The translations under genes were made by a program, and so were the position numbers. A stretch of DNA of 62,332 bases from Ignavibacteriales bacterium (GTDB taxonomy: Bacteria; Bacteroidota; Ignavibacteria; Ignavibacteriales; Melioribacteraceae): positions 111,815 through 174,146 of the forward strand of contig JAGUYK010000025.1 of NCBI GenBank assembly GCA_020061355.1. Direction: 5' to 3'. The notes beneath the pieces are model-generated. The model had not been told where the DNA came from. It saw only the letters and a program-made list of their open reading frames with translations, and did not search any database. Position 1 is the stretch's first letter. Each line of letters begins with the position of its first letter. Of this stretch, positions 26,638-35,145 are shown one piece after another.

Positions 26638-28554
26638 TTGCAGAAATTACTTTTATTATTCAGTTTATTTTTATCACTTGTAGATTTCTCTTCCGGTCAG
26701 GTTTCCTTTGCTTCATCAAACTTGCCAATTGTAATTATAAATACTAACGGACAAACAATTCCAGATGAACCCAAAATTACAGCAGATATGGGAGTTATTT
26801 ATAATGGTTCGGGTCAAAGAAATAACATAACCGATCCATATAACGTTTATAATGGAAAAATCGGAATTGAAATTAGAGGACACAGTTCTCAAATGTTTGA
26901 TAAAAAACAATATGGAATAGAATTGCGCGATGTAAACGGAGACGATGTTAAAGTGGCATTGCTTGGAATGCCGGAAGAGGCTGATTGGGTACTGAATGCT
27001 TCTTATATTGACAGATCATTGTTACGTAACGTACTTACATATAAACTTTCAAATGATTTAGGCAGATATGCTTCACGGACACGTTATTGTGAATTAGTTT
27101 TAAACGGAGAATACAGGGGTATTTATATAATTCAAGAAAAAATTAAACGTGATAAGAACCGTGTTGATATTAAAAAGATGAGTAAAACGGATATTTCCGG
27201 CGATGCAGTAACAGGCGGCTATATAGTAAAAATAGATAGGGTTGATCCCGGTGATAAGTATTGGACATCCCCATATCCGGCTGTGATCGGCGGGACCAAA
27301 TCACCCATCACTTATGTTTTAGAATACCCTAAAGAATCAGATATCGTTACAGAACAATTCAACTATATAAAAGATCATATTACTCTATTTGAAAAAGTGA
27401 TGCGAACGGAATTCTATCGGGATCCGTTTGCTGGTTATTATAATTATATCGATGTCGACGCATTTGTTGACTATTATTTAATAAATGAGTTTTCTAAAAA
27501 TACAGACGCATACCGTTTGAGTGCTTTTATGTTTAAAGATCGTGAAAGTGAAAATGGAAAATTGGTTATGGGTCCAATATGGGATTATGATATATCATAT
27601 GGACTTGCCGATTATGACGATGGATCCAATCCTGCCGGCTGGCAGGCATACAGACATTACGATGGATTGTGGAGTTCACCCTTCTGGACTACTAACTTAA
27701 TGATTGAACCGGTCTTTAAGAACAAGCTTGCTAAGAGGTGGCATGAATTAAAGAATAGTATTCTCAGCCCAGCGACTATTAATAATTTTCTTGATGAGAA
27801 TGCTGAATTTTTAAGAGAAGCTCGGGAAAGAAATTTCACAAAGTGGAATGACCTTTTTGACCCGGCTAAATATACTTGGCCTAATAAAAATAGGTTCAGC
27901 AGTTATGAAGAAGAAATTAATTATCTGAAGCAGTGGATAGCTCAGCGTAGTTCATGGCTGAACAATAATCTGCCAGCTGATTATTCATATGTGGAGTGGA
28001 AAACTCCGGATTTGTCGAATTCAAAATTTGAAATAGGTAAGGAAGTTAAACTGCTGATCTCGATGTTTATCAATAACATGGTCAATATCTCATCTATAAA
28101 ATTTCTGACTCTCAGCGGTGATCTTTCGATAAATCAATCATTAGATTCGGTTTCATTTAAGGTTTTAAAACCAGGACGATTTGTAGTTAAATGTATTGGC
28201 ATGAAAGGATTGGATAATGTTTCAATTTCACCCGAATATATAATTACTTTAGATCCAACCTCATTGCATAATGATGATTTTGAAATTCCCGGTACTTTTG
28301 AACTATTTCAAAATTATCCCAATCCATTCAATCCTGTTACAGTAATTAAATATCAAGTTGCAGATATCAGCCATGTTCAGATTAAGGTATTTGATCTGCT
28401 CGGAAGAGAGGTTAAGTTATTAATTAACGAAGAAAAACTACCAGGTAGTTATCAAGTGATATTTAATGCCGGTGAATTAACCAGCGGGATCTATTTCTAC
28501 CGAATGATCTCCAAAGAATTTTCATCGATAAAGAAAATGATTCTGATTAAATAA
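26638..28554 (+). CDS. CotH-kinase-family secreted protein with T9SS C-terminal domain
   Basis: The protein has 638 residues. The only start that keeps the signal peptide is TTG 26638, after 'GGATAGGTAATT'. A signal peptide (about 1-20) precedes a CotH domain (about 28-430). Landmarks are 'GKIGIEIRGHSSQMFDKKQYGIEL' in outline, 'DWVLNASYIDRSLLRN', 'GEYRGIYIIQEKIKRDKNRVDI' in outline, and the Asp-containing 'GPIWDYDISYG' expected to bind metal. CotH proteins are atypical protein kinases or spore-coat/cellulosome-associated proteins; their role in carbohydrate loci is not clear. A short linker domain (about 460-545) leads to a canonical T9SS domain from about 555. It is the last gene of the third block, 28 nt after GH3-PA14. 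Confidence 0.85.
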   Translation: MQKLLLLFSLFLSLVDFSSGQVSFASSNLPIVIINTNGQTIPDEPKITADMGVIYNGSGQRNNITDPYNVYNGKIGIEIRGHSSQMFDKKQYGIELRDVNGDDVKVALLGMPEEADWVLNASYIDRSLLRNVLTYKLSNDLGRYASRTRYCELVLNGEYRGIYIIQEKIKRDKNRVDIKKMSKTDISGDAVTGGYIVKIDRVDPGDKYWTSPYPAVIGGTKSPITYVLEYPKESDIVTEQFNYIKDHITLFEKVMRTEFYRDPFAGYYNYIDVDAFVDYYLINEFSKNTDAYRLSAFMFKDRESENGKLVMGPIWDYDISYGLADYDDGSNPAGWQAYRHYDGLWSSPFWTTNLMIEPVFKNKLAKRWHELKNSILSPATINNFLDENAEFLREARERNFTKWNDLFDPAKYTWPNKNRFSSYEEEINYLKQWIAQRSSWLNNNLPADYSYVEWKTPDLSNSKFEIGKEVKLLISMFINNMVNISSIKFLTLSGDLSINQSLDSVSFKVLKPGRFVVKCIGMKGLDNVSISPEYIITLDPTSLHNDDFEIPGTFELFQNYPNPFNPVTVIKYQVADISHVQIKVFDLLGREVKLLINEEKLPGSYQVIFNAGELTSGIYFYRMISKEFSSIKKMILIK

Positions 28555-28881
28555 ACCGAAGACTAGTACAACAATTTTTCCTACTAAAGCCGATCAATTT
28601 TAGATTCAACATTTCGAATAGCATTAAAAAAATGCTATCTCTATATAGATTAGATTGATTAGAATTTTCCACAGCACAATATTTTAAGTCAATAAAATAA
28701 ACCCAGAAGAAATTTTCTACATATAACTACCTCAATTATTTAATTCTTAATAAGACAACAAGATGCAGAACTTCTCTAAAATTAAAAAATAAAAAGAGGA
28801 TATAACGTCATAATTAATTATCTTGCTGAATAATAATTCCCCTGTAGTTAAATTAAAATTCATAATAATTTGGGCTGACTG
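28555..28881. other. 327-nt intergenic region between the glucan locus and the signalling cluster
   Basis: The region is very AT-rich and contains no convincing gene. It has a perfect 8-bp inverted repeat ATAGCATT/AATGCTAT (28618-28625 with 28631-28638, loop of five A). The repeat could end the upstream transcript, although no T-run follows. The promoter of the signalling operon is expected here, but no box is clear enough to call. Confidence 0.5.
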
Positions 28882-29298
28882 ATGGATAATAATATCAAAC
28901 TGGAAATGAAACTTCCCAAAGTAAATGATATAGAACTTGTTGCTTTGGAAGGTCTCGAAAGAATGGGAAGGCATCTCGGTATATCGGATGATAAAATTGG
29001 AGAAGCGCGAATATTAGTGACCGAAGCTATCATCAATGGACTTGAGCACTCAGGTAAAGAGAATCCTTATGTTAATGTTGAGTTTACTATGACAAAGGAG
29101 AAGTTGATAATCTTCGTTACCGATTACGGAAAAGGTTTTGAACCGGATAAAGTTGCCGAGCCGAATATTGAGTCTAAACTGCACAGCAGTAATAAAAGAG
29201 GCTGGGGTTTAAAGCTTATGAAGTCAATGTCTGATGATTTCATTATTGAGTCAAGTCATAATGGAACAAAAATAACTATTATAAAAAATTTAGTATGA
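28882..29298 (+). CDS. RsbW/SpoIIAB-like anti-sigma serine kinase (HATPase_c)
   Basis: The protein has 138 residues and is a stand-alone GHKL ATPase domain. The N box is '[11 protein letters not shown]', the G1 box 'DYGKGFEP' and the G2 box '[10 protein letters not shown]'. Size and box order match RsbW-type kinases, which phosphorylate a STAS antagonist and bind a sigma factor or another output protein. It lies 10 nt before a STAS gene and next to a PP2C gene, the standard kinase-antagonist-phosphatase set. No sigma factor is encoded here, so its output partner is unknown. Confidence 0.9.
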   Translation: MDNNIKLEMKLPKVNDIELVALEGLERMGRHLGISDDKIGEARILVTEAIINGLEHSGKENPYVNVEFTMTKEKLIIFVTDYGKGFEPDKVAEPNIESKLHSSNKRGWGLKLMKSMSDDFIIESSHNGTKITIIKNLV

Positions 29299-29308
29299 GG
29301 AAATATTT

Positions 29309-29665
29309 ATGGTCTCTGAATTCAATTTAAATTCGGAAGTAAAAAATGATTGTGTGGTTATTAACACTTCCGGTTACATTAATAATTTAGGGGGACAAAA
29401 AATTATAGATGAATTTAACTCACATTATCAAAATGGGGTTAATAATTATATCTTGAATTTAGCCGGGTCAAAGGTTGTGAATTCAATAGGTATTTCATTT
29501 CTAATTGAAGTAATCGAAAAGCTTAATGAATCTAAAGGTAAACTTGTCTTCACTAATCTGGATCCTTCTGTTGATAAAACTTTTATGATCATGGGTCTTT
29601 TCCATTATGCATCAAAAGCAGATACAATCGACGAGGGAATTAAACTCTTTGACAGTAAAGAATAA
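29309..29665 (+). CDS. STAS-domain anti-anti-sigma factor (RsbV/SpoIIAA-like)
   Basis: The protein has 118 residues and is a single STAS domain. The segment 'LAGSKVVNSIGISFLIEVI' corresponds to the phosphorylation loop of SpoIIAA, with Ser59 as the candidate site; the usual 'DSSGL' is changed to 'NSIGI'. The start ATG is 10 nt after the kinase stop, with TGAGGA as the ribosome site overlapping that stop. It is expected to be phosphorylated by the upstream kinase and dephosphorylated by one or more of the PP2C proteins. Confidence 0.88.
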   Translation: MVSEFNLNSEVKNDCVVINTSGYINNLGGQKIIDEFNSHYQNGVNNYILNLAGSKVVNSIGISFLIEVIEKLNESKGKLVFTNLDPSVDKTFMIMGLFHYASKADTIDEGIKLFDSKE

Positions 29666-29694
29666 AATAAATTTTGATATATAGCTCTCTATAA

Positions 29695-31308
29695 ATGGTT
29701 GAGTCTGAAAATACTAATTCAATAATAGAGAGACTGGAACTCCAGGTAAATTCTTTTCAGGAAGGATTTAAAATCTTATCCGATTCCAAAAGTCTAGATG
29801 AAATCGGTGAACATTTTACACATCTTCTTCGAGGGAATCTTCTCCTTACAGACATTAACCTGTTCTACAGGAAAAATGAAAAATCCGAATGGGAAAATCT
29901 TTTTATCTCTAATAATAATAGTAAAGAGTATCTGGAATACTTAAAAATTTCGGATACATTTTATTTGAATTATGAAAATGAGAAAAAGTATAAAGTATAT
30001 TCAACAATCAGGTGTATTGATAATTCTTATTTCGGGCTCGTAATTGGCAGCAAAATAGACCAATCTGAATTCAACTCTGTTGATGTAATTGCTTTGCAAA
30101 TATTTGTTCGACTACTTGAAAATGCTTATCAGTCCTTTGTTGCAAGAATAAAGGAAAAGAATCTGATTTTTTCACTTAATCATAAAGTGCTTCAGCTTAA
30201 CAGTCTCGTTGATACAGGAATTGAGATATCTAAACTTGAAAATAATACACAGCTATTAGAGCTCGCTCTCGAAAGAGCCGTTGCACTTACTAATGCTTCT
30301 AAAGGGATAATGAGAATTATGCGTGATGATAGAGTAATAGCAAGTTTAAGATTACCGAACACAATAAACATTGCCGAAGCTCTAAAGTCCACCGATAAAA
30401 TTGAAACTACAGTTGATTACAAAGGATACAGTTATATTGTAACACTTATCGATAAAGAAAGCAGGGAAGGAACTATTAAGTTTGATGAAACCGATGAAAT
30501 TTTATTGTCTGCATTTGCCCGACAGGTTTACGGTGCTGTAGAAAACAGAGAGCTCCACAAAGAAGCACTTGAAAATGAAACTTTGAAAAAAGAATTATCG
30601 GTGGCTTCTTCTATTCAAAAGAAAATTATTCCAGAATCTCTGCCGCTTATTGAAGGGTATGATCTTGCAGGAATTAATATTCCATCCAAAGAAGTTGGCG
30701 GTGATTACTATGACTGCCGGGTTCTTGGAAATGGAAAAGTTGCTCTTATAATTGCCGATGTTACCGGTAAAGGAGTGCCTGCATCTTTATTGGTCAGCAC
30801 ATTAAGTGCTTCACTACATGCCTATCTTGAAATGAATATTCCCTTGGATGAACTTGCAGTCAAATTAAATAAACTAATCTATCAATCCACACCGTCCGAT
30901 AAATTTATAACATGTTTTATTGCACTTCTTGATCCTGATACAGGTGAAATGAACATCGTAAATGCCGGGCATAATCCTTCACTCCATCTTAAAAAGGAAA
31001 AAGTTCTTGAAAAGATTGAAGCAGGAGGTGTAGCTCTTGGTATGTTTGATATGGGACTTCCTTTCAACAGTCAAATAACTAAATTGGAAAAAGGTGAACG
31101 TCTCTTGATGTTTACAGATGGAATCCCTGAAGCGATGAATGATTCCGATGAGGAATACTCCGATGAACGACTTGAAAAATTTTGTACCGATTACTGTTTC
31201 CATGAGGCAAATCTCTTTGTCAGTCAACTAGTTGCAGATTTGCGCAGCTTTACCAAAGATACACCGCAAAGTGATGATATTACGGCTCTATACTTAATCA
31301 GAAAGTAG
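29695..31308 (+). CDS. Cytoplasmic PP2C/SpoIIE-type serine phosphatase with GAF-like input (RsbU-like)
   Basis: The protein has 537 residues and no membrane segment. The N-terminal half is a degenerate GAF-like region (about 20-150) followed by a second GAF (about 165-290). The SpoIIE domain (about 310-537) has the metal-binding acidic motifs 'EVGGDYYD' (from about 333), 'IADVTGKGVPASLL', 'FTDGIPEA' and 'SDDITAL'. 'DVTGKGVPA' is the classical RsbU form and differs from the 'GDATGHG' form of the other four phosphatases in this cluster. It probably activates the STAS protein encoded just upstream by removing its phosphate. It is separated from the STAS gene by 29 nt. Confidence 0.9.
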   Translation: MVESENTNSIIERLELQVNSFQEGFKILSDSKSLDEIGEHFTHLLRGNLLLTDINLFYRKNEKSEWENLFISNNNSKEYLEYLKISDTFYLNYENEKKYKVYSTIRCIDNSYFGLVIGSKIDQSEFNSVDVIALQIFVRLLENAYQSFVARIKEKNLIFSLNHKVLQLNSLVDTGIEISKLENNTQLLELALERAVALTNASKGIMRIMRDDRVIASLRLPNTINIAEALKSTDKIETTVDYKGYSYIVTLIDKESREGTIKFDETDEILLSAFARQVYGAVENRELHKEALENETLKKELSVASSIQKKIIPESLPLIEGYDLAGINIPSKEVGGDYYDCRVLGNGKVALIIADVTGKGVPASLLVSTLSASLHAYLEMNIPLDELAVKLNKLIYQSTPSDKFITCFIALLDPDTGEMNIVNAGHNPSLHLKKEKVLEKIEAGGVALGMFDMGLPFNSQITKLEKGERLLMFTDGIPEAMNDSDEEYSDERLEKFCTDYCFHEANLFVSQLVADLRSFTKDTPQSDDITALYLIRK

Positions 31309-31477
31309 TAAAAAATTTTTTGATCGAAAATCAGACTTGATGTACTATAACGATTTCAGAATTTATTTCAATTCGATAAAAGGTGGAGATGGATTCTATT
31401 GATAGAAGTCAAATTTTTTGTCTGCAATTAAAAATTTTCTTTTTCAGCATTAACAATATGTTTATATGGAGGGCTTA

Positions 31478-34400
31478 ATGTCGTCGTTTCCTTTTAGAAT
31501 AATGATGATTCTTTATTTTCTGGTAACACTATCACCAATATTATCGCAGCAAAGACAAAAGACCGAAGCAAATTCCGATATTGTTGAGTACACCAATAAA
31601 GAAGGCTTGCCCACCACAAATATCTCTAACATAGTCCAAACTAAAGATGGTTATATATGGCTTTCAGGAGTTGAAGGCACATACCGTTTTAACGGTTATG
31701 AGTTTGATGAAGTAGGTAAAGAGTTTGGATTACCATCGATGCAAAATATGTATTACGATTCAACAAAAAATATTCTCTACTTTGCCTCACCACATAAGTT
31801 TATCACATTTGATGGAAGAGAGTTTAGGGCCTATTCGGAAAAGGATGGTTTTAAAATTAACGGATTAGCGGGACAGGTAATAAGTTTTATTAAATCCGAT
31901 AGTAAAGGAACAATCTGGATCGGTTCCAGCACTCCTTTCATCGATAAAAAATATAACGGCGGATTAACAAAATTTGAAAACGGAAACTTCTTCGTTTATG
32001 ATTCAACAAATTACCCTCTTGATAATGCAATCAATTTTATCGAAACACCTTATAATACTCTAATATTTATTTCGAGCGGAAGAAATACCCAGACCGCTGA
32101 AGGTTCTTATGTTGCGCTTTATAACAACGGGGTGTTTAAAAAAATTGATGAATCAGTTGGAATTAGGCTGCAAAATCCTATAATCCTGCCCGATAATTTT
32201 TCTTCTCCAATTGATAAAAACGGAAATACCTGGCTCGCATTTTCAGGAATATTAGCATCAAGAACCATAGCCAAAAATTCCGCAGGAGTATTGATGTATG
32301 ATGGAACAAAATTTCATCAATATATTGATTTTATTGATGACCTTGGTAAGGATCTCTTCCCTTTACAGGTTTATTACAGTAAACCGCTTGACAAAGTATT
32401 CATGACTACTGCCACAACTACATACGAAATTTTTAATTCAAGAAATAAATCCATATATGAATTTAAAAATGGGAAATGGGTTCCATCGAATGTTATAGAA
32501 AACATAAAGAATATTACTGATATAAAAACCGGTAAGAGCATCAGTGATTTGGGTTATACTTCAGTCCTGTTCATAAAAAAGAATCAGTTTTTCCCGGAAT
32601 TATTGGTCTTTCAGACTACGCAGGAAAGTCAGGTTCAGAGTTCCAAATACTTTAATCAATTATATAAATACGAAAACGGCAAATGGCAAAAGCACGATTC
32701 ATTTACAGCTTTCCCATTTAACGGAACAATTGATGGCTTGTTAATGGGAACGAAAAAAGGATTTGGCGTTTATTATCCAAACTATTCTAGAATGCTAACA
32801 ACGAAGGATGGACTACTTCAATTAAGTGGTGGAATTCCAACTTTTTATACAGATAGAAACGGAATTGTATGGATCTCTTATTCATTTTCGGAATTACCGG
32901 CTTATGCACAATCTTTTAATACCGGTATTAATATATGGGATGGTAAAAAACTAATTGCTTATACAGAAAAAGAGGGTCTCCTTAGTAATATCACATTCGA
33001 TACATATCAGGATACTAAAATGAGAGTGTGGATACCTACATCTAAGGGGATTGCATCTGCACGCGAAATTAAGAATAGCGATGGCGATTGGATATTTAAA
33101 TTCAATAATGTTCTATCTGATAAACGTAAACTTTACAATACAACTTCCATTTTGGAAACCAATCAGGATGAAATTTATACCTGGCAGAATTATGTAAGAC
33201 CCGAATCCAAGGATTTAAATAGCGCGGATTTCTATTTAGGGAAATATGACGGTGAAAAATTTATTGAAATGGATTCTCCGTTTCCGGAAGAGGATAATCG
33301 TAAAAAATATCAACTTTTTGAACTGAGAGAAGATGATCAAAACAGACTCTGGTTTATCGGCTTGTTTTCGGATAATGTTAAAGACCTCACCTCAGTTCAT
33401 TCAAAAATTATGATCTATGATGGTAAATCCTGGAAAACTCCCCCGCAGAGCTGGAATGTTCCGAAAGAACAGCTCCATTATGTCGGAAAACTGAAGAATG
33501 GCATCTACTTCCTAACGAGCGGCGGTTTCTTTGTCTTTAATGGGAAGAAATTTATAGACCTGAGCGATAGCATTAGCACTACTGCCGATTTCAGAATATT
33601 GAAAGGTGCTAGTGTTGCCGGAACAAAAACTGATATTCAATCCGGCGACCGGTTATATATCCGTCTCAGAAACAGGGGACTTGTAATTTTTGACGGTACA
33701 AACCTGAATTTCTATACTAAGAAAGAAGGCCTCCCTTCAACTAACATTTCAAATCCGGTTGTCGACCATCAGGGGAATGTATTCTTTCAATTCCCATCCG
33801 GAACTCTTCAGATTAGAGAAGATAAATTTCAAACTTATTATGATGACGAAAATGTTGTTACCGGAGGTCCCTATGGAAGCATAATGGATGGTGATGGAAA
33901 CCTTGTTCAATATTATAACGGTGTGGGTTTATATATTAATAAGGGTGAAAACAAATCTTATCCATTGAAAATCTCTTCTGTCGTAGTTAATAAGCAGTAC
34001 TATTTTTATAACTATCCTTCACAACATAGTCATTTCCAGAATTCATTTGTGTTTAATTATGCCGCATTAAACTATAGAGATCCCAGGCAAACCACCTATG
34101 AGCATCTTTTAGAAGGGTATGATAAAGAATGGTCCCGTCCATCCAATCTCCCTTTTGTTGAATATCAGAATCTCCCGCCGGGTAATTACCGGTTCAGAGT
34201 GAGATCAACAACTTCAAACGGTATGAAAACGAATGAAGATTATTATTCTTTTACTATTAATCCGCCATGGTGGTTAACATGGTGGGCTTACGGAGCTTAT
34301 TTAATCGGGTTCGTCGGAATTCTTGGCGGTGTTAGAAAGTTCGAACTCGATAGAAGAAGAGAAAGAGAAAATAAGAAATTACTTGAAGCCGAGAACGCGC

Positions 34401-35119
34401 GTAAGACAAAAGAATTGGAGGAAGCAAGGAGTTTGCAATATTCAATGCTTCCCAAAGAACTACCTCAGCTACCCCATCTTGATATTGCCGTTTATATGAA
34501 AACTGCCACGGAAGTAGGCGGAGATTATTATGACTTCAATGTACATGCAGATGGAACTCTAACCGTAATACTCGGAGATGCTACCGGTCATGGAATGATG
34601 TCCGGTATGATGGTTTCTATTATGAAGTCACTCTTTATGTCGGACCGTACGAATATGGATTTAAAACCGTTCTTTGAAAATGCAAGCAATGCGCTTAAAG
34701 ATATGCAGCTTGGCAGACTGATGATGGCATTAACATGTATCCAGATAAAATCCGATCGGATTTTAACTACGAATGCCGGAATGCCTCCTTTAATAGTTTA
34801 CAGAAAAAATTCTCAAACTATCAAAGAGGTAGTTATCAACAATATGCCGTTAGGTGCGATGAAGGGGATAGAGTATGATATTAAAGAATTTAACATTGAG
34901 AGGGGCGACACTTTATTATTGATGAGTGATGGTTTCGCTGAACTTAAAAATGATAACAATGAGATATATGGTTATAAGAGAGCAAGAAATAGTTTCGAAG
35001 AAATTGCAAAACAGGAACCTGAGGAAATTGTAAATTATTTGAAAAACGAAGGTAAAAAATGGACTAATGATAAAGAACCTGAAGATGACGTAACATTTGT
35101 TGTAATAAAAGTTAAATAA
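31478..35119 (+). CDS. Propeller receptor fused to SpoIIE/PP2C phosphatase (first copy)
   Basis: The start is placed at ATG 31478 because GGAGGG (31468-31473) lies just before it; an ATG at 31466 overlaps that site. The 1213-residue product has a signal peptide or N-terminal anchor (about 5-23). A periplasmic beta-propeller with 'two-component regulator propeller' repeats follows ('DGYIWLSGVEGTYRFNG', 'KGTIWIGSST', 'NGIVWISYSF', 'QGNVFFQFPSG'), then a Y_Y_Y domain (about 845-925, 'EYQNLPPGNYRFRVRS'). A transmembrane helix (about 931-952) and a short coiled coil lead to a SpoIIE phosphatase (about 975-1213; 'EVGGDYYDF', 'LGDATGHG', 'MSDGFAEL', 'EDDVTFVV'). Usually such propellers feed a histidine kinase (hybrid two-component systems sensing glycans); here the output is a phosphatase. 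Confidence 0.88.
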   Translation: MSSFPFRIMMILYFLVTLSPILSQQRQKTEANSDIVEYTNKEGLPTTNISNIVQTKDGYIWLSGVEGTYRFNGYEFDEVGKEFGLPSMQNMYYDSTKNILYFASPHKFITFDGREFRAYSEKDGFKINGLAGQVISFIKSDSKGTIWIGSSTPFIDKKYNGGLTKFENGNFFVYDSTNYPLDNAINFIETPYNTLIFISSGRNTQTAEGSYVALYNNGVFKKIDESVGIRLQNPIILPDNFSSPIDKNGNTWLAFSGILASRTIAKNSAGVLMYDGTKFHQYIDFIDDLGKDLFPLQVYYSKPLDKVFMTTATTTYEIFNSRNKSIYEFKNGKWVPSNVIENIKNITDIKTGKSISDLGYTSVLFIKKNQFFPELLVFQTTQESQVQSSKYFNQLYKYENGKWQKHDSFTAFPFNGTIDGLLMGTKKGFGVYYPNYSRMLTTKDGLLQLSGGIPTFYTDRNGIVWISYSFSELPAYAQSFNTGINIWDGKKLIAYTEKEGLLSNITFDTYQDTKMRVWIPTSKGIASAREIKNSDGDWIFKFNNVLSDKRKLYNTTSILETNQDEIYTWQNYVRPESKDLNSADFYLGKYDGEKFIEMDSPFPEEDNRKKYQLFELREDDQNRLWFIGLFSDNVKDLTSVHSKIMIYDGKSWKTPPQSWNVPKEQLHYVGKLKNGIYFLTSGGFFVFNGKKFIDLSDSISTTADFRILKGASVAGTKTDIQSGDRLYIRLRNRGLVIFDGTNLNFYTKKEGLPSTNISNPVVDHQGNVFFQFPSGTLQIREDKFQTYYDDENVVTGGPYGSIMDGDGNLVQYYNGVGLYINKGENKSYPLKISSVVVNKQYYFYNYPSQHSHFQNSFVFNYAALNYRDPRQTTYEHLLEGYDKEWSRPSNLPFVEYQNLPPGNYRFRVRSTTSNGMKTNEDYYSFTINPPWWLTWWAYGAYLIGFVGILGGVRKFELDRRRERENKKLLEAENARKTKELEEARSLQYSMLPKELPQLPHLDIAVYMKTATEVGGDYYDFNVHADGTLTVILGDATGHGMMSGMMVSIMKSLFMSDRTNMDLKPFFENASNALKDMQLGRLMMALTCIQIKSDRILTTNAGMPPLIVYRKNSQTIKEVVINNMPLGAMKGIEYDIKEFNIERGDTLLLMSDGFAELKNDNNEIYGYKRARNSFEEIAKQEPEEIVNYLKNEGKKWTNDKEPEDDVTFVVIKVK

Positions 35120-35145
35120 ATAAAAAATAGTCTGGAAAATATATA

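Noticed and set aside
28747..28974. Minus-strand frame of 75 codons at the head of the signalling cluster
   Set aside because: It has low-complexity AT-driven composition, overlaps the RsbW start, and has no recognisable domain.
31466..31477. ATG 31466 as start of the first propeller-phosphatase
   Set aside because: This ATG overlaps the GGAGGG ribosome site that serves ATG 31478.
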